Origin: Desulfobulbaceae bacterium
Lineage (GTDB): Bacteria > Desulfobacterota > Desulfobulbia > Desulfobulbales > UBA5123
NCBI GenBank assembly: GCA_029865195.1
Contig: JAOUHH010000012.1
Coordinates: 1-22,748 of the forward strand
Length of the DNA stretch: 22,748 nucleotides
Direction: 5' to 3'
Made by a program: the position numbers and the translations under genes. Every line of letters begins with the position of its first letter. Position 1 is the stretch's first letter. Positions 21,965 to 22,748 of the stretch are shown here, piece by piece. The notes under the pieces are model-generated. The model had not been told where the DNA came from and made no database searches. It saw nothing but the letters and a program-made list of their open reading frames with translations.

Positions 21965-22748
21965 CTACTGGAGGACCGCCAAACCCTTGGGAACGGCGCC
22001 GAAGAGAATCTCGCCGCTCACGCGGTTGGTGGTGGCATCGATGACGGAAAGGCCGCCGATTTTCTGATTGCCGACATAGAGCCATCTGCTGTGCTGGTCA
22101 ACGGTCATCTCTAGGGGGCGGCCACCCAGATCGATCTCGCGCGCATTGCCGAACTGGCCGGGCTGGAGGATGGAGATCGAGTTGCTGTTACGGTTGCCGA
22201 CATAGATGTGGCGGTCATTCTGAAACAGTCGGTAGGGAAAGAATCCGACATTGATGCGGGAGCGCGGTGACCGATGATTTAGATCATAAATCATCACCGT
22301 ATTGGCGCGGCCTTCACCGATATAGAGGAGATTTTCCCAGGCCAGCAGGCCTTCGGGGGGGCCGTTGGTCGGGATTTGCCCGACCTGGGCAAGGGTGTTG
22401 GCATCCAACAGGGAGACGGTCTGCGATAACGTGGCGCCCACGGCCAGGAGATTTTGGCCGCCGATATAGGTAAGGCATGCCGGTTCATAGCCCAGATGCA
22501 CCCGGTTGGCCAGGTTGCCGGAATCCAGATCAATACGGAGGAGATAGTCGTCCTGCGCGTCAAGGATATATGCCCAGCGCGCATCATCACTCAAGACCAT
22601 GAATGACGGTTTGTTGGTCATCGGCACCGGGAAGGTGTCTACTAGGTTGTTGGCCGGGATATCAACGACCTTGATCTCGGCTTCTGCCGGGGAAAGGAGG
22701 TATAACCGTTTCTTTGTTTGTTGAGTGGCGGCGGCAAGATAGGTAGGG
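21965..22748 (-). CDS. YVTN-type beta-propeller protein, C-terminal part (5' end outside window)
   Basis: The last 260 residues of a beta-propeller protein. Repeats of about 40 residues recur: KRLYLLSPAEAEIKVVDIPAN, ARWAYILDAQDDYLLRIDLDSGNLANRVHLG, QTVSLLDANTLAQVGQIPTNGPPEGL, NTVMIYDLNHRSPRSRINVGFFPYRL, RHIYVGNRNSNSISIL, RWLYVGNQKIGGLSVIDATTNRVSGEI. These are the YVTN/NHL-like blades of surface or periplasmic proteins. The frame stays open through base 22748, so the GTG at 22627 is probably not the true start and the N-terminus, with any signal peptide, lies beyond the window. Function is likely protein or ligand binding; no active site is recognisable. Confidence 0.8.
   Translation of the reverse strand, partial: PTYLAAATQQTKKRLYLLSPAEAEIKVVDIPANNLVDTFPVPMTNKPSFMVLSDDARWAYILDAQDDYLLRIDLDSGNLANRVHLGYEPACLTYIGGQNLLAVGATLSQTVSLLDANTLAQVGQIPTNGPPEGLLAWENLLYIGEGRANTVMIYDLNHRSPRSRINVGFFPYRLFQNDRHIYVGNRNSNSISILQPGQFGNAREIDLGGRPLEMTVDQHSRWLYVGNQKIGGLSVIDATTNRVSGEILFGAVPKGLAVLQ

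Noticed and set aside
1..22748. tRNA or rRNA genes, CRISPR arrays and intact insertion sequences
   Set aside because: Reading both strands I found no tRNA T-loop context with matching stems, no regularly spaced repeats and no transposase motifs.

Overview
The window looks like a chromosomal segment of an anaerobic, sulfur-metabolising bacterium of the Desulfobacterota, most like the Desulfobulbales. That placement is an inference from gene content. The pointers are a full-length dsrC with both C-terminal redox cysteines, a RACo-type corrinoid-activation ATPase and a CooT-type nickel protein (both tied to CO dehydrogenase or acetyl-CoA pathways), a NIL-domain double-cluster ferredoxin, and bacterial-type NadB, HisRS, AspRS and LigA. 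The DNA is GC-rich apart from one AT-rich gene (fkbM-like). I see no rRNA, tRNA, CRISPR array, intact insertion sequence or phage gene.

Layout. 1-1783 (+): the 3' part of a RACo-like gene, then an HD-domain phosphohydrolase. 1802-1852: a perfect bidirectional terminator. 1876-3928 (-): a likely operon of phosphotransferase-like protein, P-loop kinase and NIL ferredoxin, with a good promoter at 3975-4003. 4047-7229 (-): a norQ/cbbQ-type AAA+ ATPase followed by a norD/cbbO-type VWA protein. 7364-8821 (-): a DUF309 protein and an EamA transporter. 8852-9238 (+): a small HEAT-repeat protein. 9248-13142 (-): hisS, aspS and an AT-rich FkbM-type methyltransferase. 13143-13532: the only long non-coding stretch, holding the hisS promoter and a degenerate REP-like palindrome. 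13533-13940 (-): a CoA-binding protein. 14069-14538 (+): cooT and a CooJ-like His-rich protein. 14545-15689 (-): an unknown protein and a HAD hydrolase. 15818-17425 (+): nadB. 17618-17938 (+): dsrC with its own promoter and terminator. 18066-19124 (-): an ATP-grasp protein and a small zinc-ribbon-like protein. 19322-22748 (-): acylphosphatase, ligA, a 4-OT-family tautomerase and a YVTN beta-propeller protein that runs off the right edge.

How the genes fit together. Most are housekeeping: tRNA charging, NAD synthesis, DNA ligation. DsrC carries sulfur for the dissimilatory sulfite reductase, whose other subunits are not here. The RACo-like ATPase and the CooT/CooJ-like pair point to an acetyl-CoA pathway (corrinoid activation and nickel delivery to CO dehydrogenase) encoded mainly elsewhere. 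The norQ/norD pair is a metal-enzyme activation couple whose client is also not in the window.

The strongest observation is the compact cooT plus CooJ-like cassette. Its second protein has the sequence HWVEHNHSH, which fits the HW-X2-H-X3-H nickel site described for Rhodospirillum rubrum CooJ, followed by an 11-histidine tail.
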